From the NCBI RefSeq assembly GCF_900090195.1, contig NZ_LT607803.1, positions 2,542,001 to 2,606,000 of the forward strand: DNA of 64,000 bases, in the 5' to 3' direction. This DNA comes from Variovorax sp. HW608 (GTDB lineage Bacteria; Pseudomonadota; Gammaproteobacteria; Burkholderiales; Burkholderiaceae_C). Of this stretch, positions 8,845 through 17,499 are shown piece after piece (positions within the stretch are counted from its first letter, which is position 1; every line of letters begins with the position of its first letter). The notes below the pieces were generated by a model, which was given only the letters and a program-made list of their open reading frames with translations, searched no databases and was not told the origin of the DNA. The translations under genes and the position numbers were made by a program.

Positions 8845-9618
8845 TCAGCGTCCGGTGTAGACCGGCGCACGCTTTTCGAGGAAGGCACGCTGGGCTTCCT
8901 TGGCATCCTCGGTCTTCGACAGCGCGACCGTGTTGCCCTGCTCGTAGCGGTAGGCGTCGCGCGGCGGCATCACCATCGTCATGCGCGCCGCTTCCTTCGC
9001 GAGCCGCAGCGCGATCGGGCTCTTCGACGCCATGTCGCGCGCGATCTCCATCGCATAGGGCAGCAGTTCGTCGGCCGGCAGGCAGGCCTCGATGAGGCCG
9101 AGGCGATAGAGCTCCTTCGCGTCGACCTTCATGCCGGTATAGAACATCCGGCGCGCACGCGACTGGCTGAACACGCGCTGCAGGAAGGTCACGCCGCCGG
9201 CCAGGCCGACGTTGATCTCGGGCATCGAGACGTAGGCATCCTCCGAAGCGACCCAGATGTCCGACCCCATCACGAGCCCGAAGCCCGCGCCCATCGCCGG
9301 GCCGTTGACGGCCGCGATCACGGGCTTGGAACACTCGACCACCGCGTAGTACGACTCGCGCACCAGCCGGTTGTGACGGCCGTAGGCGCCCGGCGTGGCG
9401 CCGAGGTTGGGCCGCTCGCGAATGTCGGCGCCGGCCGAGAAGACCTTGCCCGAGCCGGTCAGCACGATGCAGGCGACGTCCTCGCGATCGGACAGCTCGT
9501 CGAAGCAGGCCGTGATGTCCGCGCGCATCTCGGCGTTCTGGGCATTGACGGGGGGGCGGTTCAGGGTGACCAGCGCGATGCGGTCCTTGATCTCGACGAG
9601 CAGGGTCTTGAATTCCAT
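8845..9618 (-). CDS. Enoyl-CoA hydratase/isomerase family protein
   Basis: A 257-residue crotonase-fold protein. It has the oxyanion-hole segment GSGKVFSAGADIRERP near residue 57 and the second segment AVNGPAMGAGFGLVMGSDIW near residue 105, with a catalytic-position Glu in SMPEINVGLAGG. It would hydrate the enoyl-CoA formed by the acyl-CoA dehydrogenases, or act as a related isomerase. AGGAGATTTC precedes the ATG. Transcription is leftward and a TetR-type operator lies 33 bases upstream of the start codon. The gene is separate from the acyl-CoA dehydrogenase operon but likely belongs to the same regulon. Confidence 0.92.
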   Translation of the reverse strand: MEFKTLLVEIKDRIALVTLNRPPVNAQNAEMRADITACFDELSDREDVACIVLTGSGKVFSAGADIRERPNLGATPGAYGRHNRLVRESYYAVVECSKPVIAAVNGPAMGAGFGLVMGSDIWVASEDAYVSMPEINVGLAGGVTFLQRVFSQSRARRMFYTGMKVDAKELYRLGLIEACLPADELLPYAMEIARDMASKSPIALRLAKEAARMTMVMPPRDAYRYEQGNTVALSKTEDAKEAQRAFLEKRAPVYTGR

Positions 9619-9651
9619 GAAATCTCCTAGTGTTCCACCAGCAGGACCTAG

Positions 9652-9669
9652 TTACCTGCCGACCGGTAA
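9652..9669. promoter_or_regulatory. Operator-like palindrome upstream of the enoyl-CoA hydratase gene
   Basis: An 18-base imperfect palindrome, TTACCTGCC/GACCGGTAA, with 7 of 9 positions pairing, followed by TTAA. It lies between the hydratase start codon (9618) and the end of the monooxygenase gene (9726). It matches the palindrome before the monooxygenase gene at 17 of 22 aligned positions and the one before the Bug operon at 17 of 23, which points to a common TetR-type regulator. Confidence 0.65.
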
Positions 9670-9725
9670 TTAATGTGCGTCGATTCGGGCCGCCACGCAA
9701 GAGGAGGTGCCCCGGACGCTGACGC

Positions 9726-11360
9726 CTAGGCGTCAGCAAGCGCCTGTCGACGCTCGAACGCGAGGCTGCGAAAGCCGTCCGCCGCTGCGGCGGCACAGTG
9801 TTCGCGGTACTTCTGGAAGCCGCCCGTGAACATCGTGAGTCCCGAGGGCTTGTCCTTGACGTTGGTGCCGACCCACCAGGTCTTCGCCTTGGTGATCAGC
9901 GAGCGCCCGGCCAGCGCGGAGACGATGTCCATCCAGGCGTTCTCGGCCTGCACGGTCGGCTCGGCGGCCGAAAGGCCCTGCTCGTGCATGTGCACGATGA
10001 GCGCCGCGATCCAGTCGACGTCGTTCTCGCTGATGCGGATGATGTTCGCGAGCGCAGCAGGACCGTTCGGCCCGGTGGTCATGAAGAGATTCGGAAAGCC
10101 CTCCATCATCAGCCCGAGGTAGGAGCGTGCGCCCTCCTTCCATTTGTCGTTCACCGTGCGGCCGTCGCGGCCGGCCACCTCGAAGGCCGTGAGCGCGCCG
10201 GTCAGGCCGTCGTAGCCGGTCGCGAGGATCAGGATGTCGAGCTCGACCTCGCCGGCCTCTGTGCGCACGCCCTTCTCGGTCACCTCGACGATCGGATCGG
10301 ACAGGCAGTCCACGAGGTGCACGTTCGGCAGGTTGTAGGTTTCGTAGTACTCGGTGTCGATGCAGGGACGGCGCGCGAAGATCGGGTAGCCGCGCGGCTT
10401 GAGGGCCTCCGCCGTCGCCGGGTCCTTCACCACCTCGCCGATCTTCGAGCGCACGAATTCGGCCACGGTCTCGTTGGCCTCCTCGTTGACCAGCAGGTCC
10501 GAGAAGGTGCCGAGCATCGCCAGGCCGCCCTGCTTCCAGGCGTCCTCGAGCAGCGAACGGCGCTGCGCGGGCGTGACGCTGAAGAAGGCGCGCGTCGACT
10601 GCGGCCGGGTGCCGCCGACCGCGCTGTTGCGCGCCGCCTCGCGAATGCCCGCGTAATGGCGCTTGACCTCGGCCAGGTAGTCCGGCTCGAGCTTGACGTT
10701 GCGCATCGGCATCGTGAAGCTCGGCGTGCGCTGGAACACGAACAGCTCGCCGGCCTCGCGCCCGACCTCCTGCACGATCTGGATCCCGGTCGACCCGGTG
10801 CCGATCACGCCCACGCGCCGGCCCGCGAGGCCCACCGGCTCGTGCGGCCACTTGGCCGCGTGCAGCAGCCGGCCCTTGAAGCGGGCCAGCCCTGCGATCT
10901 CGGGTTCCTTCGGGATCGACAGCGGGCCGGTCGCCATGACGCAGTAGGGGCTCTCGTAGACCTCGCCGCGGTCGGTCGTCACGGTCCAGAGCTGCCGCTC
11001 CTCGTCCCAGGCGGCGCGCGTCACGCGCGTGTTGAACTGGAAATGCCGGCGCAGGTCGAGCCGGGTGGCGACGAAATCGATGTAGCGCAGCAGTTCCGGC
11101 TGCCCCGCGAACTGCTCCGACCAGTTCCACTCCTGCTCGATCTCTGGGGAGAACGAGTAGCTGTAGTCGATGCTCGGCAGGTCGACGCGCGCGCCCGGGT
11201 AGCGGTTCCAGTACCAGACGCCGCCGAGGTCGCCGCCGGCCTCGATGCCCTGGACCGTGAGACCCATCTCGCGAAACTTGTAGATCGCATACATGCCGCC
11301 GAAGCCGCCGCCCACCACCACCACGTCGAGACGCCGGGGCTTTGCCTGTCCTTCTTTCAT
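9726..11360 (-). CDS. Flavin-containing Baeyer-Villiger monooxygenase (type I)
   Basis: A 544-residue FAD/NADPH monooxygenase. The first Rossmann motif is VVVGGGFGGMYAIYKF (about residues 13-28), the second VGVIGTGSTGIQIVQEVG (about 185). Between them is the type I Baeyer-Villiger fingerprint F-x-G-x3-H-x3-W-P as FKGRLLHAAKWPHE. Family members insert oxygen next to a ketone to make an ester or lactone (phenylacetone, cyclohexanone and steroid monooxygenases). The ATG at 11360 is chosen because GGAGAC precedes it; the frame stays open upstream through unrelated sequence. An operator-like palindrome lies upstream and an IclR gene is divergent. It supplies the oxygenation step of the local catabolic block. 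Confidence 0.92.
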   Translation of the reverse strand: MKEGQAKPRRLDVVVVGGGFGGMYAIYKFREMGLTVQGIEAGGDLGGVWYWNRYPGARVDLPSIDYSYSFSPEIEQEWNWSEQFAGQPELLRYIDFVATRLDLRRHFQFNTRVTRAAWDEERQLWTVTTDRGEVYESPYCVMATGPLSIPKEPEIAGLARFKGRLLHAAKWPHEPVGLAGRRVGVIGTGSTGIQIVQEVGREAGELFVFQRTPSFTMPMRNVKLEPDYLAEVKRHYAGIREAARNSAVGGTRPQSTRAFFSVTPAQRRSLLEDAWKQGGLAMLGTFSDLLVNEEANETVAEFVRSKIGEVVKDPATAEALKPRGYPIFARRPCIDTEYYETYNLPNVHLVDCLSDPIVEVTEKGVRTEAGEVELDILILATGYDGLTGALTAFEVAGRDGRTVNDKWKEGARSYLGLMMEGFPNLFMTTGPNGPAALANIIRISENDVDWIAALIVHMHEQGLSAAEPTVQAENAWMDIVSALAGRSLITKAKTWWVGTNVKDKPSGLTMFTGGFQKYREHCAAAAADGFRSLAFERRQALADA

Positions 11361-11423
11361 GCTTGTCTCCGTCTTCTGGACAACGTCCGGCTCTCGCGCC
11401 GGACGGCTTGGACGCATCATGCC

Positions 11424-11440
11424 AACCTGCCGACAGGTAA
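11424..11440. promoter_or_regulatory. Operator-like palindrome upstream of the Baeyer-Villiger monooxygenase gene
   Basis: The core ACCTGCC/GACAGGT pairs at 6 of 7 positions, with flanking AA and AA. It stands in the 135-base divergent region between the monooxygenase (start 11360) and IclR (start 11496) genes, and matches the palindrome before the enoyl-CoA hydratase gene at 17 of 22 aligned bases. It probably binds the TetR protein encoded at 8087-8734. Confidence 0.6.
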
Positions 11441-11471
11441 GCAAGTATGATCGCCTTGTGCATATCAACAT

Positions 11472-11481
11472 CACATATGTG
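11472..11481. promoter_or_regulatory. Short perfect palindrome before the IclR gene
   Basis: CACATATGTG is a perfect 10-base palindrome 14 bases before the IclR start codon, in an AT-rich patch. IclR proteins often control their own promoters, so an autoregulatory operator is possible. The site is short and chance occurrence cannot be excluded. Confidence 0.25.
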
Positions 11482-11495
11482 AATTCGGAGCGCCC

Positions 11496-12266
11496 ATGAG
11501 GGCCCCGCCCGTCAAATCGGCCGTCCGGGTGCTCGAGGTCCTGGCCTTCTTCGAGCGCGAGCGCAGGCCTCAGTCGCTGAAGGACATCTGCGACGCATTG
11601 GGCTATCCGCAGTCCAGCGGCACCGTGCTGCTGAAGAACATGACGGCCCTGGGCTATCTGAGCTACGACCGCACCAGGCGGCACTACTTCCCGACGCTCA
11701 AGGTGGCGGCGCTGGGCGACTGGATCAGCCATGCGCTGTTCGGCGAGGGCAAGGTGTTCGAGCTCATGCGCGACCTGCACAGCGCGACCGGCGAGGCGGT
11801 CTCGATCGCGCTGCAGAACGACGTGCACACGCAGTACATCCGCGTGATCCAGTCGATCCACCCGCTGCGCTTCCACACCGAGGAAGGCAGCATGCGGCCC
11901 CTGACCCTGTCGGCCACCGGCTGGATGCTGATGACGCCCTACCACGACCGCGAAGTGGAACGCCTGGTGCGGCGCGCCAACGTCGCGACGCCGCGCATGG
12001 AAGACCGTCAGCCCCTGGACTTGATGCTTGAGCGCGTGCGGCAGGCCCGCGAGCAAGGCCACGCCTATGCCGAGAACATTCCGATCGCCGGCGGCGCCAC
12101 GCTCTGCATGCTCCTGCCGCCGACCGTGCACGGGCGATCGGTGGTCATCGGGATCGGGGGACCGGTCGACCGCATCCGGCCGCAGCGCCAGCGACTGCTG
12201 GACCTGCTTCGCGCAGCGGCTGCGGCGGCGCCTGGACGCGGCCCGGACGCACCAGCGCATCCCTGA
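11496..12266 (+). CDS. IclR-family transcriptional regulator
   Basis: A 256-residue IclR-type regulator. The N-terminal winged helix-turn-helix (about residues 5-65) contains SAVRVLEVLAFFERERRPQS, SLKDICDALGYPQSSGTVLL and a wing with YDRTRRHYFPTLKV. The rest is the ligand-binding IclR effector domain, here rather divergent. GGAG ends five bases before the ATG. It is divergent from the Baeyer-Villiger monooxygenase gene and probably controls it and itself in response to an aromatic or cyclic catabolite; that role is inferred from position. It could instead act on the upstream transport genes. Confidence 0.88.
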   Translation: MRAPPVKSAVRVLEVLAFFERERRPQSLKDICDALGYPQSSGTVLLKNMTALGYLSYDRTRRHYFPTLKVAALGDWISHALFGEGKVFELMRDLHSATGEAVSIALQNDVHTQYIRVIQSIHPLRFHTEEGSMRPLTLSATGWMLMTPYHDREVERLVRRANVATPRMEDRQPLDLMLERVRQAREQGHAYAENIPIAGGATLCMLLPPTVHGRSVVIGIGGPVDRIRPQRQRLLDLLRAAAAAAPGRGPDAPAHP

Positions 12267-12328
12267 GCCACATCAATCACCGCCTCGGCCGCGTTCCTGA
12301 TCCGCGCATCCCGCGCTATCGTGCGTGG

Positions 12329-14179
12329 ATGCCCAACGCCTTCAACTTCCAGGCATCGCCTTTCGACTGCCTCGATGCCGAAGAGCAGCAGATCGTCCGC
12401 GCCGGGGTCGACATCGCCTACTTCCGCGAGGGCGATGCGATCCTCGATGCGGGCATGGCGCCGACGCATCTCTTCGTGGTCATCAAGGGCTTCGCGCGGC
12501 AGTACGAGCATGGCGGCACGGAGCCGGTCGCCGGCTTCGGGCCCAACGACACCTTCGACGGCCGCAGCCTGCTGACCGGCCAGGTCGCGGGCCGCTTCGT
12601 CGCGGCCGAGGAGATGCTGGCCTACCAGCTCTCGCGCGAACTGGTGAACGGGCTGATCGCGCGCAACGCGACCTTCGGCGCGCGGCTGTTCTCCGATCTC
12701 TCGAACAAGCTCGCAGCGATCGCGGGCCAGCGCGGACGGCACGAGCTGCAGTCGCTGGAGATGGCACGCGTCGATGCGATCGCGATCCGCGCGCCGCATT
12801 TCGTCGATGCGGACTGCGACGTGCTCTCGGTGGTGCGGCTCTTCCAGTCGGAGCGCGCGACCAACGTGCTGGTGCGCGACGGCCGGTCCGATCCGCCGCG
12901 GCTCGGCATCTTCACCGTGACCACGCTGCAGCGTGCGGTGCTGCACGGCACGCCGCTCGACCGGCTGCCGGTCGGCGAAATCGCGAGCTTCGGGCTCATC
13001 ACCGTGCGCGCGGGCGATCCGGTGGGCGATGCGCTCACGGTCATGGTGCGGCACAAGGTGCACCGCGTGGTCGTGATGGCCGACGAAGCCGAAGAGCGGG
13101 TCATCGGCGTGCTCGAGGCGATGGACCTGTTCAGCTTTCTCGCGAACCATTCCTACCTCATCAACCGCGAGATCGCCGAGGCCCGCGACCTTGCGGCGCT
13201 CGCGCAGGCCTGCGAGCACATCACGCGGCTCATCGGACTGCTGCAGCGCGGCGGCACGCGGGTCGGGCAGATCGCCACGCTGGTGCAGGCGCTCAATGCC
13301 AAGCTGTTCGAGCGCACCTGGCAGCTCGTCGCGCCGGCGGATCTGGTTGCCAACAGCTGCCTCTTCGTCATGGGCAGCGAAGGCCGCGGCGAACAACTGC
13401 TCAAGACCGACCAGGACAACGGCCTGCTGCTGCGCGACGGCTATGCGCCGCCCGAAGACCTCGAAGCGATCTGCGCGCGCATGACGCAGGCGCTGGTGGA
13501 CTTCGGCTATCCGCCCTGCCCCGGCGGCGTGATGCTGTCGAACCCGCGCTGGCGCGGCGGCGAACGCGAATTCGCGGACCGCGCGCAAGGCTGGCTGCTG
13601 CAACCCGATGGCGACAACCTGATGTCGCTCGCGATCTTCCTCGATGCGCATGCGGTCTGCGGCGATGCCTCGCTGCTCGCGGGCGTGCGCGAGCGCCTGT
13701 TCCAGATCGCCACCGACAACGAGCCGATGCTGGCGCGCTTCGCCTCGGTGGTCGATGCCTTCGCGACCGACAGCGGCTGGTGGCAGCGCATCCTCGACTT
13801 CGGCGGCGGCAGTGACGACGCGGCGCGCAGCCTCGACATCAAGAAGCAGGGCCTCTTTCCGCTGGTGCATGGCGTGCGCAGCCTCGCGCTGGCCGCCCGG
13901 CTTGCGGACACATCGACCGCCGCGCGCCTCGCGGCGCTGGTCTCGCGCGGGCAGATCGAGCGGGCCCTTGCCGACGATGTACTGCAGAGCCTGCATTTCT
14001 TCATGGGACTGCGCTTGTCGGCGGGTCTTGCGGAACTCGAAGCGCGCAAGCCGGTGAGCGGCAGCGTCGATCCCGCGAAGCTCAACAGCCTCGACCGCGA
14101 TCTGCTCAAGGACACGCTGCAGGTCGTCAAACGCTTGCGCCGCATGCTGCGGCTGCGCTTTCATCTGGACGCGGTGTGA
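12329..14179 (+). CDS. cNMP-binding/CBS/DUF294 nucleotidyltransferase-like signalling protein
   Basis: A 616-residue multidomain protein. Residues about 1-130 form a cyclic-nucleotide-binding fold (GDAILDAGMAPTHLFVVIKG), about 150-275 a CBS pair (VGDALTVMVRHKVHRVVVMA), then a DUF294 nucleotidyltransferase-like domain with LFVMGSEGRGEQLLKTDQDN (GS and DxD-type residues), and a C-terminal DUF294_C helical domain. Proteins of this build occur beside DnaQ-like exonuclease and ActP genes in many proteobacteria; their reaction is not established. The start is the ATG that gives a complete cNMP fold. The next gene begins at a GTG overlapping its stop by four bases, so the two are co-translated. Confidence 0.88.
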   Translation: MPNAFNFQASPFDCLDAEEQQIVRAGVDIAYFREGDAILDAGMAPTHLFVVIKGFARQYEHGGTEPVAGFGPNDTFDGRSLLTGQVAGRFVAAEEMLAYQLSRELVNGLIARNATFGARLFSDLSNKLAAIAGQRGRHELQSLEMARVDAIAIRAPHFVDADCDVLSVVRLFQSERATNVLVRDGRSDPPRLGIFTVTTLQRAVLHGTPLDRLPVGEIASFGLITVRAGDPVGDALTVMVRHKVHRVVVMADEAEERVIGVLEAMDLFSFLANHSYLINREIAEARDLAALAQACEHITRLIGLLQRGGTRVGQIATLVQALNAKLFERTWQLVAPADLVANSCLFVMGSEGRGEQLLKTDQDNGLLLRDGYAPPEDLEAICARMTQALVDFGYPPCPGGVMLSNPRWRGGEREFADRAQGWLLQPDGDNLMSLAIFLDAHAVCGDASLLAGVRERLFQIATDNEPMLARFASVVDAFATDSGWWQRILDFGGGSDDAARSLDIKKQGLFPLVHGVRSLALAARLADTSTAARLAALVSRGQIERALADDVLQSLHFFMGLRLSAGLAELEARKPVSGSVDPAKLNSLDRDLLKDTLQVVKRLRRMLRLRFHLDAV

Positions 14180-14808
14180 CCGGCGCCTTCGCCGCGATCA
14201 AGCGCGGGTGGCTGCTCTACCACCTCGGCGATCCGCGCTTCCGCTTCATGTGGGATCCGCCCCCGCCGGACGAATGGGTGGCGCTCGATTGCGAGACCAC
14301 CGGGCTCGATGTGCGCCGCGACGAGATCGTGGCCATCGCGGCGGTGCGCATCCGCGGCAACCGCGTGCTGTGCAGCGAGCGGCTCGAACTGCTGGTGAAG
14401 CCCGAGCGCCGCGCGGTGTCGCCCGACAGCGTGCGCGTGCACGGCCTGCGCGAGCGCGACGTGGCACAGGGCATCGCGATGGACGACGCCTTGAAGCAGT
14501 TGATGGAATTCATCGGCAGCCGGCCGCTGGTCGGCTACTACCTCGAGTTCGACGTCGCGATGATCGATCGCGCCCTCTTCCCGATGCTCGGCATGGGCCT
14601 GCCGCAGCCGAAGATCGAAGTCTCGGCGCTCTACTACGAATACAAGAACCGCCAGCGCCCGGTGCACGAGCGTGGCGGTGACATCGACCTCCGGTTCGCG
14701 ACCATCATGTCCGACCTCGGCCTGCCGCAGCGCCCGGCGCACGATGCGCTCAACGATGCGGTGATGGCCGCGCTGGCTTTTCTCAAGCTGCGCGGCCTCG
14801 CTGCGTGA
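14176..14808 (+). CDS. DnaQ-like 3'-5' exonuclease
   Basis: A 210-residue DEDDh exonuclease of the DNA polymerase III epsilon superfamily. Motif I is VALDCETTGLD (D-x-E) near residue 36, motif II is LVGYYLEFDVAMIDR near residue 118, and motif III is AHDALNDAVMAA (H-x4-D) near residue 191. It starts with GTG overlapping the stop of the cNMP/CBS/DUF294 gene (GTGA). It is not the replicative proofreading subunit by context or size. The conserved pairing with DUF294 signalling proteins and acetate symporters suggests a regulatory nucleic-acid or nucleotide-degrading role of unknown target. It ends directly against the convergent actP gene. Confidence 0.9.
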   Translation: MTGAFAAIKRGWLLYHLGDPRFRFMWDPPPPDEWVALDCETTGLDVRRDEIVAIAAVRIRGNRVLCSERLELLVKPERRAVSPDSVRVHGLRERDVAQGIAMDDALKQLMEFIGSRPLVGYYLEFDVAMIDRALFPMLGMGLPQPKIEVSALYYEYKNRQRPVHERGGDIDLRFATIMSDLGLPQRPAHDALNDAVMAALAFLKLRGLAA

Positions 14809-16542
14809 TCAGTGGGCCGAGGCGGTGGCCGCGCCGAGCCCGGTCTCCGAGCGCACCTGCTGTGCCGGGAACGCCGCCCGCTCCTTCTGCGCCTGCTTGC
14901 TGCGGTCCATCAGCGAGAAGATCCAGATGCCGAGGAAGGCGATGACCATCGAGAACAGCGCCGGTGATGCGTAGGGGAACAGCGCCGAGCCCTTCGGATT
15001 GCCGAGCGTCGCTTCCCACACCGAGGGCGACACGATCGTCAGCGCCACTGAAGAGATCAACCCCAGCGATCCGCCGATGACCGCGCCGCGCGTGGTGCAG
15101 TCCTTCCACAGCACCGACATGAACAGGACCGGGAAGTTGGCCGAGGCCGCTACCGCGAAGGCCAGCGACACCATGAAGGCGATGTTCTGCTTCTCGAACG
15201 CGATGCCCAGCAGCACCGCGACGATGCCGAGCGCGACCGTGGTGATGCGCGAGACCTTGAGCTCGGCGCGGCTGTCGGCCTTGCCGTTCTTGATCAGCGT
15301 GGCGTAGACGTCGTGCGACACCGCCGAGGCGCCCGAGAGCGTGAGGCCCGCCACCACCGCCAGGATGGTCGCGAAGGCGACCGCCGAGATGAAGCCGTAG
15401 AACACGTTGCCGCCGACCGACTTGGCCACCAGCACCGCCGCCATGTTGGCCGCGCCCGCGCCGCCCTTGATGGTGCCCGTCGCGACCTCGGCGAACTCGG
15501 GGTTGGTCAGCACCAGCGTGATCGCGCCGAAGCCGATGATGAAGATCAGCAGGTAGAAGTAGCCGATCCAGGTGGTGGCCCAGAACACCGACTTGCGCGC
15601 TTCCTTCGCATCGGGCACCGTGAAGAAGCGCATCAGGATGTGCGGCAGGCCGGCGGTGCCGAACATCAGCGCCATGCCGAACGAGATCGCGGAGATCGGG
15701 TCCTTCACGAAGCCGCCCGGGCCCATGATCGCGAGGCCGATCGCCGAGGCCTCCGCCGGGCTCTTGCCGCCGTTGGCCGCGATCTGCGAGCGCACCTCCA
15801 CCGACTTGGCGAACAGCGCCTCGGGGCTGAAGCCGAAGCCCGCGAGCACCATGATGGCCATGAAGGTCACGCCCGCGAGCAGCAGCACCGCCTTGATGAT
15901 CTGCACCCAGGTAGTGGCCGTCATGCCGCCGAACAGCACGTAGATCATCATCAGCGCGCCGACGATGACGACCGCGACCCAGTAGTCGAGGCCGAACAGC
16001 AGCTTGATGAGCTGCCCCGCGCCGACCATCTGCGCGATCAGGTAGAACGCCACCACCACCAGCGTGCCCGAGGCCGCGAAACCGCGGATCGGCCCCGGCT
16101 TGAAGCGGTAGCCCGCGACGTCGGCGAAGGTGAACTTGCCGAGGTTGCGCAGCCGCTCCGCCATCAGGAAGGTGATGATCGGCCAGCCCACCAGGAAGCC
16201 GATCGAATAGATCAGGCCGTCGTAGCCGGTCGCCATCACCGCGGCGGAAATGCCGAGGAAGGAAGCCGCCGACATGTAGTCGCCCGCGATCGCGAGCCCG
16301 TTCTGGAAGCCGGTGATGCCGCCGCCCGCGGTGTAGAAATCGGCGGCCGACTTGGTGCGCGATGCGGCCCACTTGGTGATCCACAGCGTGAGCAGCACGA
16401 AGCCCGAGAACATGCCGATGGCGATCCAGTTGGTCGGCTGCTTGGCGACCTGGCCGACGTCGCCGCCGGCGGCGCATGCAAGGCCTGCCGCGCCTGCCAG
16501 TGAGATCGCGACGACGGCGCGTGAAAGTGCACGGTGGTTCAT
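14809..16542 (-). CDS. actP: Cation/acetate symporter ActP
   Basis: A 577-residue sodium:solute symporter (SSS family) with a cleavable-type leader ([13 protein letters not shown]) and about 13 membrane segments. Characteristic segments are [40 protein letters not shown] and [15 protein letters not shown] near residues 60-115, close to E. coli ActP. It imports acetate and other short monocarboxylates for the acetyl-CoA synthetase encoded at 21286. The ATG at 16542 overlaps the stop of the DUF485 gene by four bases (ATGA), and GGAGGCGACGCG lies upstream. The frame remains open further upstream, but that part overlies the DUF485 gene. It is convergent with the exonuclease gene. Confidence 0.93.
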   Translation of the reverse strand: MNHRALSRAVVAISLAGAAGLACAAGGDVGQVAKQPTNWIAIGMFSGFVLLTLWITKWAASRTKSAADFYTAGGGITGFQNGLAIAGDYMSAASFLGISAAVMATGYDGLIYSIGFLVGWPIITFLMAERLRNLGKFTFADVAGYRFKPGPIRGFAASGTLVVVAFYLIAQMVGAGQLIKLLFGLDYWVAVVIVGALMMIYVLFGGMTATTWVQIIKAVLLLAGVTFMAIMVLAGFGFSPEALFAKSVEVRSQIAANGGKSPAEASAIGLAIMGPGGFVKDPISAISFGMALMFGTAGLPHILMRFFTVPDAKEARKSVFWATTWIGYFYLLIFIIGFGAITLVLTNPEFAEVATGTIKGGAGAANMAAVLVAKSVGGNVFYGFISAVAFATILAVVAGLTLSGASAVSHDVYATLIKNGKADSRAELKVSRITTVALGIVAVLLGIAFEKQNIAFMVSLAFAVAASANFPVLFMSVLWKDCTTRGAVIGGSLGLISSVALTIVSPSVWEATLGNPKGSALFPYASPALFSMVIAFLGIWIFSLMDRSKQAQKERAAFPAQQVRSETGLGAATASAH

Positions 16543-16847
16543 CGCGTCGCCTCCTGGATGATCTCGCGCGTCAGGCGATCGAACTCGCCGTTGGCGCGGC
16601 GGATGTAGTAGGCCGTGATCGCGATGGTGAAGACGATCACGCCCAGGCCGATCGGAATGCCGATGGTCGTCACGCCGCCGCCGATCGGCTGCGCGAGAAA
16701 GGGCTTGTTGAAGGCGATCAGCGCGATGTAGCCGTAGTACACGAGCAGCATCAGCACGGTCAGCCACACGCCGAAGCGGTTGCGCTTGTCGCGCAGCTCG
16801 CGGTACTTGGCGCTGGCCTGGATCTTTTCCACCACGGGTTCGCTCAT
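16539..16847 (-). CDS. DUF485 inner-membrane protein (YjcH-like)
   Basis: A 102-residue membrane protein with two hydrophobic segments ([20 protein letters not shown] and [20 protein letters not shown]) and the DUF485 ending [18 protein letters not shown]. Family members are encoded immediately upstream of actP, as yjcH is in E. coli, and are thought to assist or accompany the symporter; no enzymatic role is known. The ATG at 16847 is chosen because CAGGAGACCGACG precedes it. It overlaps actP by ATGA, so the pair is translationally coupled. Confidence 0.9.
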   Translation of the reverse strand: MSEPVVEKIQASAKYRELRDKRNRFGVWLTVLMLLVYYGYIALIAFNKPFLAQPIGGGVTTIGIPIGLGVIVFTIAITAYYIRRANGEFDRLTREIIQEATR

Positions 16848-16995
16848 CGTCGGTCTCCTGATTGGGGATGCGAAACGATTCTGCGAGGCGCTCATCGGCC
16901 CGGGTGGGCGATGTAATCATTCGTCACATTGGGATGCAGCGGTGCAGCATTGCGGTGCACTCGCCCGCGGCACGACCCTTGCCTGCCATTCGCGC

Positions 16996-17478
16996 ATGGA
17001 CCAACTGCTGCACCACACGGCCGGCCTTCCGGAGATCGCGCTCTCACCGGGCGAGGCGGTGGTGCGGGAGGGCGAGGCCGGCGGCGGGCTGTGGGTGCTG
17101 GTGTCGGGCGTCCTGCAGGTCAGCAAGGGCGGCACGGTGATCAATTCGATCAGCAAGCCGGGCGCCGCGATCGGCGAGATCTCGCTGCTGCTGGATTCGC
17201 CCTTCAGCGCCACGGTGGCGGCGAGCACGCCATGCGTCGTGCGCCACGCGGTCGACGGCCGTGCCTTTCTCATGAGCGATCCGGCCATCATGCGGCTCAT
17301 CGCGCAGGGCCTGGCCGAACGGCTGCATTTCGTCACGACCTACCTCGCCGACTTGAAGAACCAGTACGGCGATTCGCCCGGCCTCGCGATGGTCTCGCAC
17401 GTGCTCGGCCAGCTCGCGCACCGCCAGGGGCCGGTGGCCAGTCCCGGCTCGGCGCGCGAACCGAATCCCGACTATTGA
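16996..17478 (+). CDS. Stand-alone cyclic nucleotide-binding domain protein
   Basis: A 160-residue protein that is almost entirely a Crp-type cyclic-nucleotide-binding beta-roll: LSPGEAVVREGEAGGGLWVL, then KPGAAIGEISLLLDSPFSAT, the usual position of the phosphate-binding cassette. No helix-turn-helix follows, so it is not a normal Crp transcription factor. It is divergent from the DUF485/actP pair and faces the metallophosphoesterase gene. It may be a cNMP-responsive adaptor related to the larger cNMP/CBS protein on the other side of actP, which is inference. The ATG at 16996 is the likely start; in-frame sequence further upstream overlies the divergent gene's 5' end. Confidence 0.8.
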   Translation: MDQLLHHTAGLPEIALSPGEAVVREGEAGGGLWVLVSGVLQVSKGGTVINSISKPGAAIGEISLLLDSPFSATVAASTPCVVRHAVDGRAFLMSDPAIMRLIAQGLAERLHFVTTYLADLKNQYGDSPGLAMVSHVLGQLAHRQGPVASPGSAREPNPDY

Positions 17479-17499
17479 TCCGGTCGCGGCCCGGCGGAC

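Noticed and set aside
2540..8860. An open frame of more than 2,100 codons on the plus strand.
   Set aside because: It is the antisense shadow of five well-recognised minus-strand genes in GC-rich DNA; the translation is Arg/His/Ala-rich with no domain.
14809..16920. A 703-residue version of ActP with a long N-terminal extension.
   Set aside because: The extra 126 codons overlie the DUF485 gene in another frame. The ATG at 16542, with a signal peptide and coupling to that gene, is the real start.
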